A DNA stretch of 64,000 bases from Actinostola sp. cb2023. Its lineage: Eukaryota > Cnidaria > Anthozoa > Actiniaria > Actinostolidae. Both the position numbers and the translations under genes were made by a program. The stretch's first letter is position 1. Every line of letters begins with the position of its first letter. The notes under the pieces are model-generated. The model was not told the origin of the DNA. It saw only the letters and a list, made by a program, of their open reading frames with translations, and ran no database searches. Of this stretch, positions 12,259 to 24,629 are shown piece by piece. The stretch spans positions 1 to 64,000 of the forward strand of contig JAUJYZ010000848.1 of the NCBI GenBank assembly GCA_033675265.1, read 5' to 3'.

Positions 12259-12494
12259 GGTCCCATCCACACCGTTAATCCGTTTTCGTTTGAGATGTTC
12301 ATCTATGAAAACGGAGGTTTTCAAAAACGCATTAGTATTAGCGTGGACAAGGCCTTAAATGGCCAAGACCTACCAACACACGATGCAACAGTGCACACAA
12401 CATTGACTTCTACTTGTATCGTCAACACAGTATTTACAGTTTATGAAAAGGAGTAAGTTCGCTTTTCGTTCTACTTATCAAAAATAGATAGTGA

Positions 12495-12637
12495 TTTTAC
12501 TGAACCCGTGAAATAACATTTATATAATATCTAATACCCAAATAAAAACATGAAAACACTGCATAGTAATACAGCAATGGAATGAGACAGACTAATAACT
12601 CGATTTCACGGGTTTCAGTAATGAAATCACTCTAAAT
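12495..12637. repeat. Short inverted-repeat element, family A, copy 2
   Basis: Arms ACTGAACCCGTGAAATAAC and ATTTCACGGGTTTCAGTA flank a ~90 bp centre. It shares arms with 3,200-3,325 and is inserted between the two genes of the IS630-like element. Confidence 0.65.
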
Positions 12638-12772
12638 ACGTAACTGAATATGTAATCAGTGAAATACGTAATGTAATAAAATGTAATGAGTATTACTCAG
12701 TATTGATGAAGTAAAATTTCAACATTCCCAAAGTACAAGCTGCTTGCTTATATTTTTGTTCATATTGCTTTT

Positions 12773-14108
12773 TTATACATATTCGCAATGACGAATAAAC
12801 TGAAGGATGTCTTCATCTGATATTTGCATGAATGTTTCCAAAAGCATTGTCTCTGGGTCGTGACATGTTTGCCAAATAGTATCATTAGACCTCAACCAAG
12901 CCTTGGCCTTTGAGAACATAATTTCGCATGGCATGAGATCAGGACTGTAAGGAGAGAGAAAAAGCACCACAGCACCTGTTGCATAAATAGCATCAAGCAC
13001 CTCATGGCAGTGATGTATTGCCGCATTATCTGAAGAAACATAACGTACATTTTCATTTTAGTGATTTTCTATTCCTTTAACTTTTCTACTGGCATGCATA
13101 AAAACTTGATCCATAAACCCATATTGCACCCGACTATCAGATGAACATGTATGAAGCAAAGAGAGCATAAATCTAAAATATGGTCACTTACCCATAATCA
13201 CTACTAGAGAACGAGGATTTATTCCATGAAATGGCAGTAGATTAGGAGCAAGACTATTTTGGACAAACTCAAGAAACCGCTCCCGGTTGGTTGTCCCACG
13301 ATGGATCGACAGTTCAAGAAAGCCTCTAGTGCAAATTACAGGAATAGCGGTTAATCTGGAGGACCATTTACACCTGATTCTTCTGACTTCTGCACGATAA
13401 CCTCGTAAGCTGTACCCTTTGTTTCTACATACTCGACGGTCCTTTGACATATCAGGAAAATAGCTTTATTAAAGTAAACTGGCCAAAATAGCATTTTGAC
13501 GGAATAAAAAGTTCCACTTACAAATCCACTTTCATCAAGAAATACCAACGTTAGGCTCTAGCTGTGACACATTTGCTATGAACTCGACTCTCAGTCCTTC
13601 ATTCTGTTGTAAAGCAATCATTTTTAGCTAAAACGAAATCACATTCATGGGTTAAAAACAATAATATAAACCCTAGCGTATTACTATCTTTGAATTTACA
13701 AATTAGAAATGCAAACACTAAAATTAATTAGATAGAAATATTTCTCACCTTCTTCCTCGTAACTCCATTCCTTTTCAAATAAGTGTGTATCGTAGAAAGA
13801 GCATAATTATTTCCCATTACTCCAAACACATCTCTTGCAATTTCAGATAAGTCTTTCTCTGGATGTTCCAGAATTGCTTCTGTCAGCACGAGTTCCTCAT
13901 CTTGATGAAATGATACGGAATCCAATGGACACCCTATTTTTAAATGCTTCACACATCCGTTGTCGTTGTACTGTTTAGTAATCCTCAATACCGAATGTTC
14001 CGATATGCAAAGCAACTCAGAAACCTTCGTAACTGAGCCTAAAAACACTCGTAGCCACACTATTCTCCATCGCAGGTCTTCGTCTAAAGGTCGTGGCATA
14101 TCTAACAT
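12773..14108 (-). pseudogene. IS630/Tc1-type DD34E transposase, four exons, one frameshift
   Basis: Exons run 14,108-13,749, 13,627-13,522, 13,441-13,192 and 13,029-12,773, with good GT-AG junctions and matching phases. Exon 1 encodes the N-terminal helix-turn-helix DNA-binding part (VTKVSELLCISEHSVLRITKQY). Exon 2 holds the first catalytic Asp in VFLDESGF. Exon 3 contains IHRGTTNRERFLEFVQ. The second Asp is split across the exon 3/4 junction (IM-DNAAIHH), and the Glu lies 34 residues further in YSPDLMPCE. That DD34E spacing and the DNAAIHH/SPYSPDL motifs identify the superfamily. A one-base frame disagreement in exon 2, just before the first catalytic Asp, breaks the frame, so this copy is probably inactive. 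It would cut at the TATACACC ends. Confidence 0.8.
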
Positions 14109-14206
14109 TCCAGTAATAATTACAAGATCACAACTACTACCCTCAATCCCTCTCAGTCTCAGATTTCAGATTTCAGATGCCAACGTTTTTTGAAATAGGT
14201 GTATAC

Positions 14207-14940
14207 AAGACAATTGCTTGGCATGCCATGGAAAAATCCTTCAACCTTGCATCCGATTAGGAATGTAAACCCACCACTTTTGTAGATTTCAATACGGAGC
14301 AGGTCATCTGTTGTGAAAAGCTTTTTGATGACCTGCAAAAAAGCATATCATCCTGGGGAATCTGCTCGGCACTAGAAACTCCTCACTGAAATCATGAAGA
14401 GAATGGATTATGCATCCTTCACTTAATATGCCATATGCCTCCAGCACGTTGTATTTTTTGCTTATGTCCCTTAGTGGAGCATTTATAATTATTTCTTCGA
14501 CCCGTTTTGCTGTGTCTTCTCATTTATCGATTGCAAATGGCAATTTCTTTATCAAAATAATGTCAAAATCAAAGACAGAAATATGCAGCTATTTGTGCCA
14601 TGATTGTCAATATGTGGGACGGAATGAAAAAAATTGCGAAAGTTTAAAAATATGGTCAAAGTAAGATTTTTTGACTCCTTGAATGTCCGATGTCCGAGAG
14701 AAGGCCAAGAAACGAAGTTTGGGCTTGCTTTTCTTTATTGGGGAATTTGTGGCTTGCTGTACTTGTCTCATCAGCTGATTCGTTTTGAAGAGTAAGCGAT
14801 CTCCAGGCTAAAACATGATTTTACAATAACTTACAAATTTCGCGCGCGCTGATTGGTTAATTTTCATCATCAATAAGAGGACAGACAAATAAAAACAAAA
14901 TGGCGCGTACAAAGCTGAAGATCGATGGAGAAACATTTCA
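14207..14940. other. Stretch without a recognisable gene
   Basis: Only short frames. A CGCGCGCTGATTGGTTAATTTTC block near 14,840 precedes the candidate exon that follows; similar CG-rich CTGATTGG blocks precede other start codons here (near 46,970), suggesting a promoter-type element (CCAAT/inverted CCAAT). Confidence 0.35.
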
Positions 14941-14943
14941 TCA

Positions 14944-15150
14944 ATGGACGATTTTCCTTCGTTCCAAGTTGAATTTCTTGAGGAAATTTCAGATGAAAAA
15001 CTATGCTTGTCTCTGGAGGAAGTTGAGTCCGAACAGAAAGTAAATGATAGCGTTCGCTTTGCGACACTAAATGACTACGAACTGCACGAAATAGTCAAGA
15101 AATTCGTAAGATCGAGAAATACAAGATGGTGTGTAAACATGTTTGAATAA
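14944..15150 (+). pseudogene. Possible N-terminal fragment of a Crypton/KIAA1958-like recombinase
   Basis: The 68-codon frame ends RFATLNDYELHEIVKKFVRSRNTRWCVNMFE. The 'RF-x-x-L ... NT-x-W-x-VN-x-F' pattern resembles the N-terminal segment of DUF3504-type proteins derived from Crypton tyrosine recombinases. A fragment further into such a protein lies at 57,868-58,762. Here the rest is absent. AATAAGAGGACAGAC occurs on both sides (14,871 and 15,242), so the fragment may ride in a small repeat. The family match is by eye only. Confidence 0.35.
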
Positions 15151-15739
15151 TTTTTGTTATTGTAAAAAAAAATTTGACATCACTCGGCTGTCGCCTCGTG
15201 GATCCACACTACTTTGACAATGTTATGACGAAATTTATCGTCAATAAGAGGACAGACGCATAAAAAAGTGATGTCAAATATATAATAGACAATATCAGAT
15301 ACACTACTGATCATGACGTCGACACATGAGTTCGCATAATAATACCAACAAGACAACTTTGAATGTCAGTTATAATACTGTAATAATAATTATTATTACA
15401 GTCCAATTCCAGTGTGAAAAATAATAAGCATATGAAGCCATTACACAGCAAGAGCTTCTTAACGCCAAAAATGACAATAGCTTATTATTACAAGAACTGC
15501 AAAAAAATCAAAGAAACTAAGATCTCGCTGGTACATGAACTGAAATCCGTAACATTGACTTACCAGTAACTGGTTCTATACCTTTTCATACTCAGGAACA
15601 TAAAAATTATAATCTATCAACTTATGAGCATTGGGACCAAGCCAACAGTGATATTAACACTATTCCTTCTCAATGTACCAATTTATCCTAAAACCTCATC
15701 ATGAATAAGTAAAATTCAAAAATATTTGGGCCAGTGGGA

Positions 15740-16985
15740 CAGTGCTTGCTCAATGCACCAAACGTTGAGTGTCCAAATTGTTTTCCTGGATGCACTTCTG
15801 ATTACTGTCAGCCAAATGCAATTTCAACATAATAAGGGAAATTCGTTTGCCTGTCAATTTGACCATGGCTTGGTGGACCACTTTAAGAGCATCAGATGTA
15901 CCATCAGTTGTGACAAAACTTCCACTGTTTTGACAGATTTCACAACTGGTGCCACGTGAAATCACGTTTGAACAACATCTTCCAGGACAATAATAAGATA
16001 ATTGAGCAGCTTACTCTGTTTTTTCAAATTTGTCATGTTGTTTGAAGATTTTAACAAAGCAATTTTATCTGTATGGCTATAAAACATGCAGCAGACTGTG
16101 TCAGGGCTGGTCGTGATAGGCAACATGCACTGTTGGTAATAGTCATCAATGCCTGTTGGCACTCTTGCATGAACTATGAATCCAATATTGGCTTTGTCAA
16201 TTCCCAATCCAAATGTTGAGTTGGCTATCATAGTGCTCACCTCACCAGTGTTCCATTTAGAGATGGACGTTTGCAGCTTTGACATTTTCTGACATGGTAG
16301 TTTATGTTCCTTTTTATCAATTCAGAATGAATTTTTTCAGAGGAAAAAACACAAGACACAATTCCACAACGTTCCATAAAAAGTCATCATAGAATTTAGC
16401 ACCATTTGACCTTTCTTTTATTTCAAGCACCAAATTTTCTCTGAACACACTGTCACGTATAAACAACAAGGTTGCCAAACAAGTTGTTGAGATCGTTTTG
16501 GTGTTTTGCTGGAGTAGTGGCACAAAGGAGCAATTTTGGGCAATGCAATCCGATCATTTGCTCACTAACTGGACGAAAGGTGTCACACCCAGGTAGATCC
16601 AGGTAGATATAGTATGGGCCTCATTGAAAACCACTGAGAATTTTCAATCTGAGAATTTTCAATTTTGTTAAGTAGATCTCCCTCTATCATCTTTGTGTAG
16701 TGAAAATTAGCATGAAAGAGCTGAAATTTTCTAGCTGCACCTTCTGTACCTGTTTGGGTATAGTCCCTGTGAACTTGCAACATACAATGTGCAAGTCTTG
16801 ACATCGAACAAAAATGTTGTCAATCAAAGAGTTGGTCGCTATAACAACCACAGTTGGATAACTTGAAAGGACTGCAGGAAGTATATAAGTCATTCATTTC
16901 CCACTGCCAGTGCCTAGTACTCCAAGAAAAACATTTTTCCACCCAGTGTTTCTTTAATAGTATCCTTTTGTAGGGGCCTAAAATT
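15740..16985 (-). pseudogene. Decayed RecQ-family helicase
   Basis: Reading leftward, pieces in different frames line up with RecQ. There is an FGYSNFRPLQ-type motif 0 (about 16,975), a P-loop region spoiled by a stop, helicase text around 16,580-16,890, and the motif V/VI region TMIANSTFGLGIDKANIGFIVHARVPTGIDDYYQQ at 15,962-16,285. A zinc-binding CEICQ and RQC-like tail follow at 15,750-15,965. At least three frame changes or stops separate the pieces. No intron signals explain them all, so this is a pseudogene. The intact protein would be a 3'-5' DNA helicase. Another RecQ-like gene lies at 44,702-46,943 but differs in sequence. Confidence 0.7.
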
Positions 16986-16999
16986 TGAATAACCAAAGT

Positions 17000-18900
17000 A
17001 GTGGTGGAGAGTAAGTAAGTAAATAAGTAAACTCTTTATTTAAAGAGGGTAACACTAAACAGCCTGAATGCTAATAAACGTGTAACCCTCAACTATCTAA
17101 ATTTGTTATACATTGCTAATAATGATATCAATTAAAAAAATTAAAAAACTATCGAGGAAATAGAATATATAAAAATATTAAAACTATAAAGAATAATTAA
17201 ATTGAAATCATAGCAGTAATGTATAGAAAAACTAGTTCCCCTTTAACAAGGAACATGAGCGTTTTCTATTTTTATTGTAAGCATAATAGGGTTGACTCTA
17301 TTGCATCATCAGAACTTTTCAATGGAGATTGTGTTGATGGACAGTGTGATTCGTGAATCTATAATGAAGATAGATCATATGTATTTAATTGATATTTCTT
17401 AAATTAATCTTTATCCCTCTCCCTCCAGGCACCTGTAGCATTACATCGTTTAGTGTGGGATTTTCCTTTCATAGCAAAAAGACTTTCCTCGTTACTTCTA
17501 AAAAACATTCCAAATTAGCAACAACAAAACGCACAAAAAACACTACTTTCATTCTACTAACCTATCGTCGATTGTATTGCTGTTAGAGGAGATATCTATT
17601 GGAACTGGTAAGTGAAGTCACCCTTTAGTCATAGCATTGAAAGGAATTTGTAAACACATTCACCTTTTGGTCATCACTCAGTTAACTATGTGAACATCTT
17701 GCCAGTAGTTAATTTCAGCATAGTTCTCCTGTTTTTCTTGACATTCTTACTAACATGATAAGCATTTGTTGACCATTATATACATGTGCAGCAAGAACGC
17801 CTTTCAATGTAAATTAAAGTGCTAGACCTTCCAGCCTTCATACCATCCAGATAACTTATTTTCCATCTCATCTGTATATGATTTGTCCTGTCATAAGGAA
17901 CTATTAAATTTCCAAAAACTTTGTCCTTTCACTTCTGCACCTAATTTTCCTATTTCAAGTACAATCGCGGAATGGTCACACTTAATTGCAGGTATGATTT
18001 CTGTCAAATTGTTTGAAATCATCCAGAGTCTATAGAAAAGTTTAGGTTTGTTCTGATAGTATAATACTTTATCTGTGGGTTCATTACTCTCCATATGTCA
18101 ACAAGATCAAACGCATAGGCAAACTGATTAATGCTATTGATGGCTATTTTGCGTGGTATTAAAATTCCTCTTTTTTATCAAGAGTCAGCTTAAGGTGGTT
18201 CCAGCATAATGAATGACAGCATGTCAGCTTAATAGGGCAACTAATGTCACCTCCAACAATAATATGATCTTCTTCGTCTAAATTTTCCATGTAAAAGAGA
18301 ATCATGATGAGTTTCGACTTAGAAACTGTATTTATAAGAAAGAAAAACTTGATAATGACATCGGACGATGTCGAAACGTCGTAATTTCCTTGCGTTTGTC
18401 TTTCTTATAAATAAAAAAGAGAATCAAATACTATTATTCTTGTGGCATGAAAACTGGAAGTGAGGAAATAAACTGTAACTAACAATAAAAACGTGGACTG
18501 CTTAGCGTCAGTCATGTTGATTGTAGAGGAATCATAAACTGAAATGAATGTTTAGAGCATTTGGAAATCAGGACATTCTAAATGTTTGACTGACGATTTG
18601 ACGATTCCATTAACGCATGCTTTGTTTATATGCAGCTGATTTAATAGTCTAATCCGTTATATTAATATATTGATTTTGATAAATCAGGTACGATGTGACA
18701 ATGTTAAATACAAAAAAATAGAGTGAGTGAAAATTACCGTCAAGACGTTTTTCCACTTTGTAGTAGTCGTGAACAAACTCTCGTAGATTTGTGGGGATGC
18801 GATTTTTCCTTGGGAGCTCGGCGTGACTTGTACAGAAGGCAGATGATTGATTTCCGGCTCATTAGTACATACTTGATTATTTATGTGTTATTGTAGCAAT
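17000..18900. other. Stretch without a recognisable gene; small foldback at 18,296-18,424
   Basis: No frame here exceeds about 70 codons. Short inverted repeats are present: CTCTTTATTTAAAGAG near 17,030, and TTTATAAGAAAGAAAAAC facing TTTGTCTTTCTTATAAAT between 18,330 and 18,410. Otherwise AT-rich unique-looking sequence. Confidence 0.45.
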
Positions 18901-18907
18901 TTGTAGG

Positions 18908-21900
18908 ATGTGTAAACAGCACATTGATTCCCAAGTCGAAGTCACTCCCGAAACATATGTCGCCAGTTGTCCCGCCGAAACAGATGTTGAGCCATACCCG
19001 ATGCCTTGCCGTACCCCTAGTGGTCATACCGAAACATGTACAGATGTTGAGCGATCTGAATCGGAGAGCTCATCAGAGGCAAGTGTAAACGTTATTAAGC
19101 GGCCAATCCCTATTAAGCGGCCAACCCCTATTAAACGGCCAACCCCTATTAAGCGGCCAACCCCTATTAAGCGGCCAACCCCTATTAAGCGGCCAATCCC
19201 TATTAAGCGGCCAACCCCTATTAAGCGGACAACCCCTATTAAGCGGTCAACCCCTATTAAGCGGTCAACCCCTACTAAACGACCACCGAAGCAACCCATT
19301 AAAAAAAAGCGGTCAGTTATCAAAGTCGATCGATTTAGTTCACTATAAAAAAAATCCATCTATCATTTAGTTGCCAACCCCTATTATGATCACCTGCCTT
19401 TTTGCCGAGAGTGGCTGTTACTTTATAATCCTCTAAACATCCCATTATTTGTCAAAGCAGAGTAGTAGTGAACTGATCTGTAGACGACCACCCTCACTTC
19501 GTCTTTAATCTGTACACAACACTAACCCTTTCTACAGCTTCTGCCTCAATTTAAACGAATACATTCCCCTTTTTTACAGGGATACACCAGAGAATCGTCT
19601 GAGGCCGTCGAAAGTGACAAGTCCATAGACATTGCCACAGAAAGTTTCCGTCGACTCAAGGTCGCAGATGAAACATTTCTATCACCAGACACTGAAAGCA
19701 CGGCATCCACCACCCACAGCAACGGGACTCATCAATCGAAGGGTGAACAACTCAAATTGCTCAACAAATTTCTAGGTGCGAGTGACATTGCGCCGGTAGG
19801 AAAGCCATGGTTTGACTGGAGCGCATCGAGTGAAAGCACAAGGCAAAGATACACGAAAAGAGCTGCCGAAATAGTATCAGCTGTCCTTAAGGTCGTTTCT
19901 CCAGATGACGCTAAAACCCTTTGGCAAGCTCTAGTTAATTCTACAGCGATGAATGCTGTCTTGGATGTAGACGAACTACCTCAGTCAGAACAATCGTACT
20001 TAAACGCTCTTGCCGAAGCATACAAAAATGCAGTCAGCTGGGATACTCGCAGGCAAGTGTTGTCTATTTTGTCTGGTATAGCGAGTTACAACATAATATC
20101 CAAATATATCCCTGGATTGACTAAGTACAGATTCACTATGGCCAACTCCCATCGCTTACAGTTTGGAAGAGGGAAACCACTACCTCAAAAGACGTCCCAT
20201 CGCATCAAAGTTGACCCTAAAACAGCTGGACCACTTCCTGAGTTTTATTACCAGCCCGCACTTAGTACAAGACATGCCATATGGCACGAAACATCTAAAG
20301 TTGTCATCGGGTGAAATTATTGACGTCCCCAATGTGATACGGACGATGATTCCTCAACGAATCGTCCGTCAGTACTCGCAATACTGTCAAGACACCGACT
20401 TCACGCCCTTTAAAGAGAGGACTATGCTTCGTGTTCTGTCCGAATGCAGCGCCTCTGTACGAAAATCATTACAAGGACTGGATTATTTCGCCGCAGAGGG
20501 AGCACGAGCATTTGACGACTTAGTAGTGCTTGTTCGTCAAATAGGTGAATGCGGGATGGAAAAGGAATGGGAGACTAGGATGATCGAAGTTCTCAAGACG
20601 GCTAAATTGTATCTCAAAGGGGATTACAAGGTAAACAAAGATTTAACAATAATTGTATAGTTTCCATAAATTAACACATAGCATTAATGTTATCCACAGG
20701 TGCACATCTCCAGGTCATCTCAAGTAGCCGATCACTGTATGCTATTTTCACTTAGTGACAGTAGCGACACTGATTATGTGCAGGTATGTAACCACACTCA
20801 CCCAGATACCTGTGAGCAATGCCAAGATCTAGTGTCTACTCTTAGTGAAATTGAAAACGCCACCAATGAAGCCAATTTGTCAACACAAGATGACGCGGAA
20901 GAAGCTGCATACCTATTTAAATCAGCCAAACTCGCCATTCACAACTGGAAGTGCCACATATTGCGTTCGTCCAACCAAGACCAGGCCCGATTCGATGTTT
21001 TGGAAGTCCTTGACCAGGAGACTGTGCTTATCATCAATGACTGGGCGATGAAGTTTTTACCACAGAAATACAGGGAGTCACAAGTTGACTGGTTTGGGAA
21101 ACGTGGTATCTCGTGGCACATTTCTGTTGTGTACCGCTGTTTGAATGGAGTGCTTCAGTGGCAAGGGTTCATACACGCCATACAGTCATGCAGTCAAGGT
21201 AGTTCCGCGGTAGTGCGAATTGTACAAGACGTACTTACGACACTAAAAAGTGAATACAGCGAAATCACGAAGGCTTATATTCGACAGGACAACGCAGGTT
21301 GTTACCACTCTTCTGCCACCATACTTGCATGTCCAGATATAACAAGATCAACAGGCATTACCATATCTCGGGTTGATTTCTGTGATCCTCAAGGAGGCAA
21401 AGGCGCTGCAGACCGTCTTGCTGCGACGTGCAAGGCACATATAAGAACATATATCAACGAGGGTAATGACGTCGTTACAGCACAAGACCTAAAACAAGCG
21501 CTTCTATCACATGGGGGGATCAATGGTGTGAGAGTTGTTTCCATGGATTCCATAGACGATGCCACAACTGAAGAGGAACAGACAGCAAAGATTCCTAGTA
21601 TAAACAAGCTCAACAACTTTGCGTTCGTTCACAATACTATCACAGTCTGGCGCGCGTACAATATTGGTACCGGGAAAGATATCAAGTTAGACAAGCTGTC
21701 GTATCCAGGTAGGTGGTACAGATTTGGTGTCAGCACTTTTATATATCGACGTGTTTGTATGTTTTTAATTGCACGAAATTATATTCTATTGTAATATATT
21801 ATAGATAAATAAGTTGATATATGCTAGGTTTGTTAACCATAGTTGCGGATGTCTTATATTGTAGAGGTTAAACGTACTTGGCTAGAATCGACTTTCACTC

Positions 21901-22823
21901 CAGGTGACTTCAAATCGCTGGTAAAGAAAACGAACATCCAACCTGATCAGGGCCCACACACTGAACTACCGAGTAGAGCAGTTGAAGAAGTGACAGACAG
22001 TGCAGTTTACTCATGTCCTCAAGATGGGTGTGTGCGAGTGTTCCAGCGACTGTCTTCTTTAGAGAAACATCTATCATTGGAAAAATGTTCAAAGTCCCTA
22101 GAGAAACAGTCACTTCATGACCTCGCCAAGATTGGCTACAAACTTTGCTTGGAAGAAGCGAGAAGTGATGTGCCTTCCATAGCTGCATCCCTTTCTCAAG
22201 CATCTGCGTCTGATGAGCAACATGCTGAACAGGGATGGGCTTTAAGATCCAACAAGAAATCATACCGATTCAATGAAAACCAAAAAGCATACTTGAAAGA
22301 GAAATTCAATATCGGTCAAAGTACAGGAAGGAAAATTGATGCCGATATAGTTGCCAAGGAAATGAGACGTGCCAGAGCAACGGATGGTGCTCGCCTGTTC
22401 CAGATGTCCGAATTTCTTACATCCCAGCAGATATCGTCGTACTTCTCACGCCTTGCTGCTACTATTCGACAGCAGGTTGTTGACCCGAATGACATCCAAG
22501 CAACAGAAGAAGAAAACAACTTCACAAGGGCAAGAGATGCTACTCTAGCATCAGTACAGCTTCAACACCCTGTGATGTACGATCACTACAATGTTTGTGA
22601 AATGGTTAAAGCAAATACCTTGAAGCTTTTAAAAGTGGTAGAGCTACAGCATATGTGTCAAGAGTTAGAGCTTGATATGCCAACGCATCCAATTAGAAGG
22701 AAAGCGCCATACCTCGAACTACTGACCAAAGCCATCGACCAATGCAGTTGCCAACATTATTCTAATTGCCCTGACACTATGAGTTCACATTACAACTCTA
22801 ACTTTATATTGTTTAAACGCTAA
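18908..22823 (+). pseudogene. Multi-exon transposon-type gene with C2H2-like finger, one frameshift
   Basis: Proposed exons: 18,908-19,078, 19,580-20,630, 20,700-21,708 and 21,904-22,823. Phases agree at each junction; the first donor would be GC (GAG|GCAAGT). Exon 2 carries ILSGIASYNIISKYIPGLTKYRF and CSASVRKSLQGLDYF. Exon 3 carries INDWAMKFLPQKYRESQ, YIRQDNAGCYHSS and DFCDPQGGKGAADR. Exon 4 has a C2H2-like finger (CPQDGC...SLEKH) and EFLTSQQISSYFSRLA. The exon 3 acidic motifs look like an RNase-H-fold DDE nuclease (D ... QDNAG ... DPQGGKG), which would make this a transposase; that is inference. The pattern recalls a multi-copy cnidarian family I cannot name. An extra A in an A-run near 20,219 shifts the exon 2 frame. 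Exons 3 and 4 are fully open. Confidence 0.55.
19092..19280. repeat. 18-bp tandem array (~10 copies)
   Basis: The unit AACCCCTATTAAGCGGCC is repeated with small changes. Because 18 is a multiple of three it reads as a long Lys-Arg-Pro-Thr-Pro-Ile repeat on one strand and a Gly/Val/Arg/Leu repeat on the other. It most likely lies inside the first intron of the surrounding gene. The unit resembles the CTCTATTAAG sequence at the ends of Tc1/mariner-like elements in this window (51,500-51,619). Confidence 0.85.
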
Positions 22824-22884
22824 GGATCATGATCGTAAGAGGGGGACAAAACATAAACAAAACAAAGATAATTGCTATTAATAT

Positions 22885-23560
22885 ATAATTATCGATGAAA
22901 CTCGAAGCTCTTCTTGCGACCACTCTCGTAAGCGACCAGCTCTAGGTACGACCACCTTTACGAAACCTTGTTGGTATTTTCACTCAAAGTCTATTATTAA
23001 AAGCTCTCGTAAGCGACCGCTCCCATATATAAGCGACCGCGACCACTTTTAGTAATTACCAACTACGTGGTTCCTATGTTTTTAATCTTTCGTAAGCGAC
23101 CACTCAGAGTTAGATATCGTATTAACACTCAATAACTTCTAACGCGCGCTCTGATTGGCAAAATGATGCTTATATATTCCGCATGCTATATGAGAGCACA
23201 GAGCACACTCGCGCAGATATTCAAGCATTTTTGTAACGGACAAAATTGAAAACTTGTAATTGTATGCGTCGTGCTTCTCACTTCTCTCGTGTTCTGATCA
23301 ATCACCGCTTGCTCTACAACTGCACGGAGCACATGCGCGTTTTCTATTTCTTCAATAAGATAGTAATGGACAGGTATTGTGCTTACGTATTATTATTACA
23401 ATATATCACAAGAGCTAAAAGCGCTCGTATCGTAAGCGAACAGCCTCTATTGTTTCAGCGCGTGGTCGCTTATGAGAGCCCATTCTCGTAAGCGACCTGC
23501 TCCAGTTACGACCACTTTTTCGAATTCCCGAGTTGGTTGCTTACGAGAGCTTCGACTGTA
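22885..23560. repeat. Cluster of TCGTAAGCGACC repeats, probable transposon end(s)
   Basis: CTCGTAAGCGACC and variants recur at least six times. The block opens with ACTCGAAGCTCTTCTTGCGACC and closes with its inverted form GGTTGCTTACGAGAGCTTCGACTGT. That makes 22,890-23,560 a possible ~660 bp inverted-repeat element, or the right end of the transposon-type gene before it. A nearby ACGCGCGCTCTGATTGGCAAAATG-type block resembles the promoter-like blocks elsewhere. Confidence 0.5.
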
Positions 23561-24629
23561 TGCCTATACATTTCTCTTCTTCGAAAAAAACTGATATATT
23601 CACACGTGAAGATATCGTTACCTAAATCGTCATTTTGAGACAAAAAGTTGTTTTATCGACTGTTAAACCAAAGCAACAATAACAAATTAATCTGCCGTGA
23701 CTAGCGTGACACAATTATTCAGTTCGTTAATTTATGCGTGGCATACAGTAGGTTCGATATGCCGGCTATTGTTGAAATAACGTTATTTATTTTATCCTGA
23801 GATTCAATACTTGGAATCTTCTCTCACAATGGTTTATTTTTAGTCGAATTGCCATTTTTTGAAGCTTTTTGCAGATGTATTGAACTTCGTCGCATGTGTC
23901 TGAAAATAGCCCATCTGATAACCGAGTTGGCGGTATCTTACGAGCTCTACGTCTGTTATAACTTGTTATGAACTAAAATATTGATCTGTGTAGGACATAT
24001 CACCACTGACAATGAAATATTGTATTCTTGTTGATTTATTTTATTTTGATACTCTTGGAAAACCACCTGAAATTGACACTAGCACGCTCGTTTGCATGAC
24101 ACTATACTTTCGTTTCGCAACGGCGCTGCATTGGATTTCCAAAGCTGAGACTCTGTAAATAAATACATCGATAATGTAGCTTTTGTACCATATACAGTTT
24201 AGTTAGAAATTCGACGTCCCAAATGCCATTTTGGCTGTCCAAAGATTGCCCTTATTTTGATTAATTGTTAGAGGTCCAAAAGTATCTGTAATAAACCACC
24301 GCAAAAAAAATAAAAAAATGAGTTGGATTGAACAAATTAAAACATGAAGGTAATGTTGTTGAGTGTATTATTTCGTGTGTGAAATATGTTGATCATAGAT
24401 AACAAGTCAAGGGTGAACCGCCGCTCTAAAGTTGTCTTAAAATCTGGCCGATTTTACAGCCAATTTGTCGATCATCGGCCGGATTTTCGAAAATCGTAAA
24501 TTTCGCCGAAAATAAAAATCGCTGAAACTTTTTAGTATTTTTTTCTAAAATAGGTCACCAAAGGGAATGTTTTGGTAAATGAAAAAAGGAATGGATTTTT
24601 TTAAGTTGACTTTCTATTCTCGAAAATTA
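23561..24629. other. Stretch without a recognisable gene
   Basis: Short frames only. Sequence left of 24,630 shows no polymerase-like coding text, so it is taken as flank of the Polinton remnant. Confidence 0.45.

Larger units (their letters stand above)
10353..14206. mobile_element. IS630/Tc1-type DNA transposon with two convergent genes
   Basis: The ends are inverted repeats: TATACACCTATTT...CGTTGGCATCTGAAATCTGA on the left and its reverse complement on the right, ending GGTGTATA. About 45 bp match. The flanking TA is compatible with the TA target duplication of this superfamily. Inside are a plus-strand accessory gene near the left end and a minus-strand DDE transposase, convergent and both frameshifted. 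Family-A MITE DNA (12,495-12,637) sits between them. The same terminal sequence bounds the small element at 42,071-42,233. Confidence 0.8.

Noticed and set aside
19095..19348. Lys-Arg-Pro-Thr-Pro-Ile repeat protein
   Set aside because: The repeat comes from an 18-bp DNA satellite readable on both strands; phase-matched splice sites remove it.
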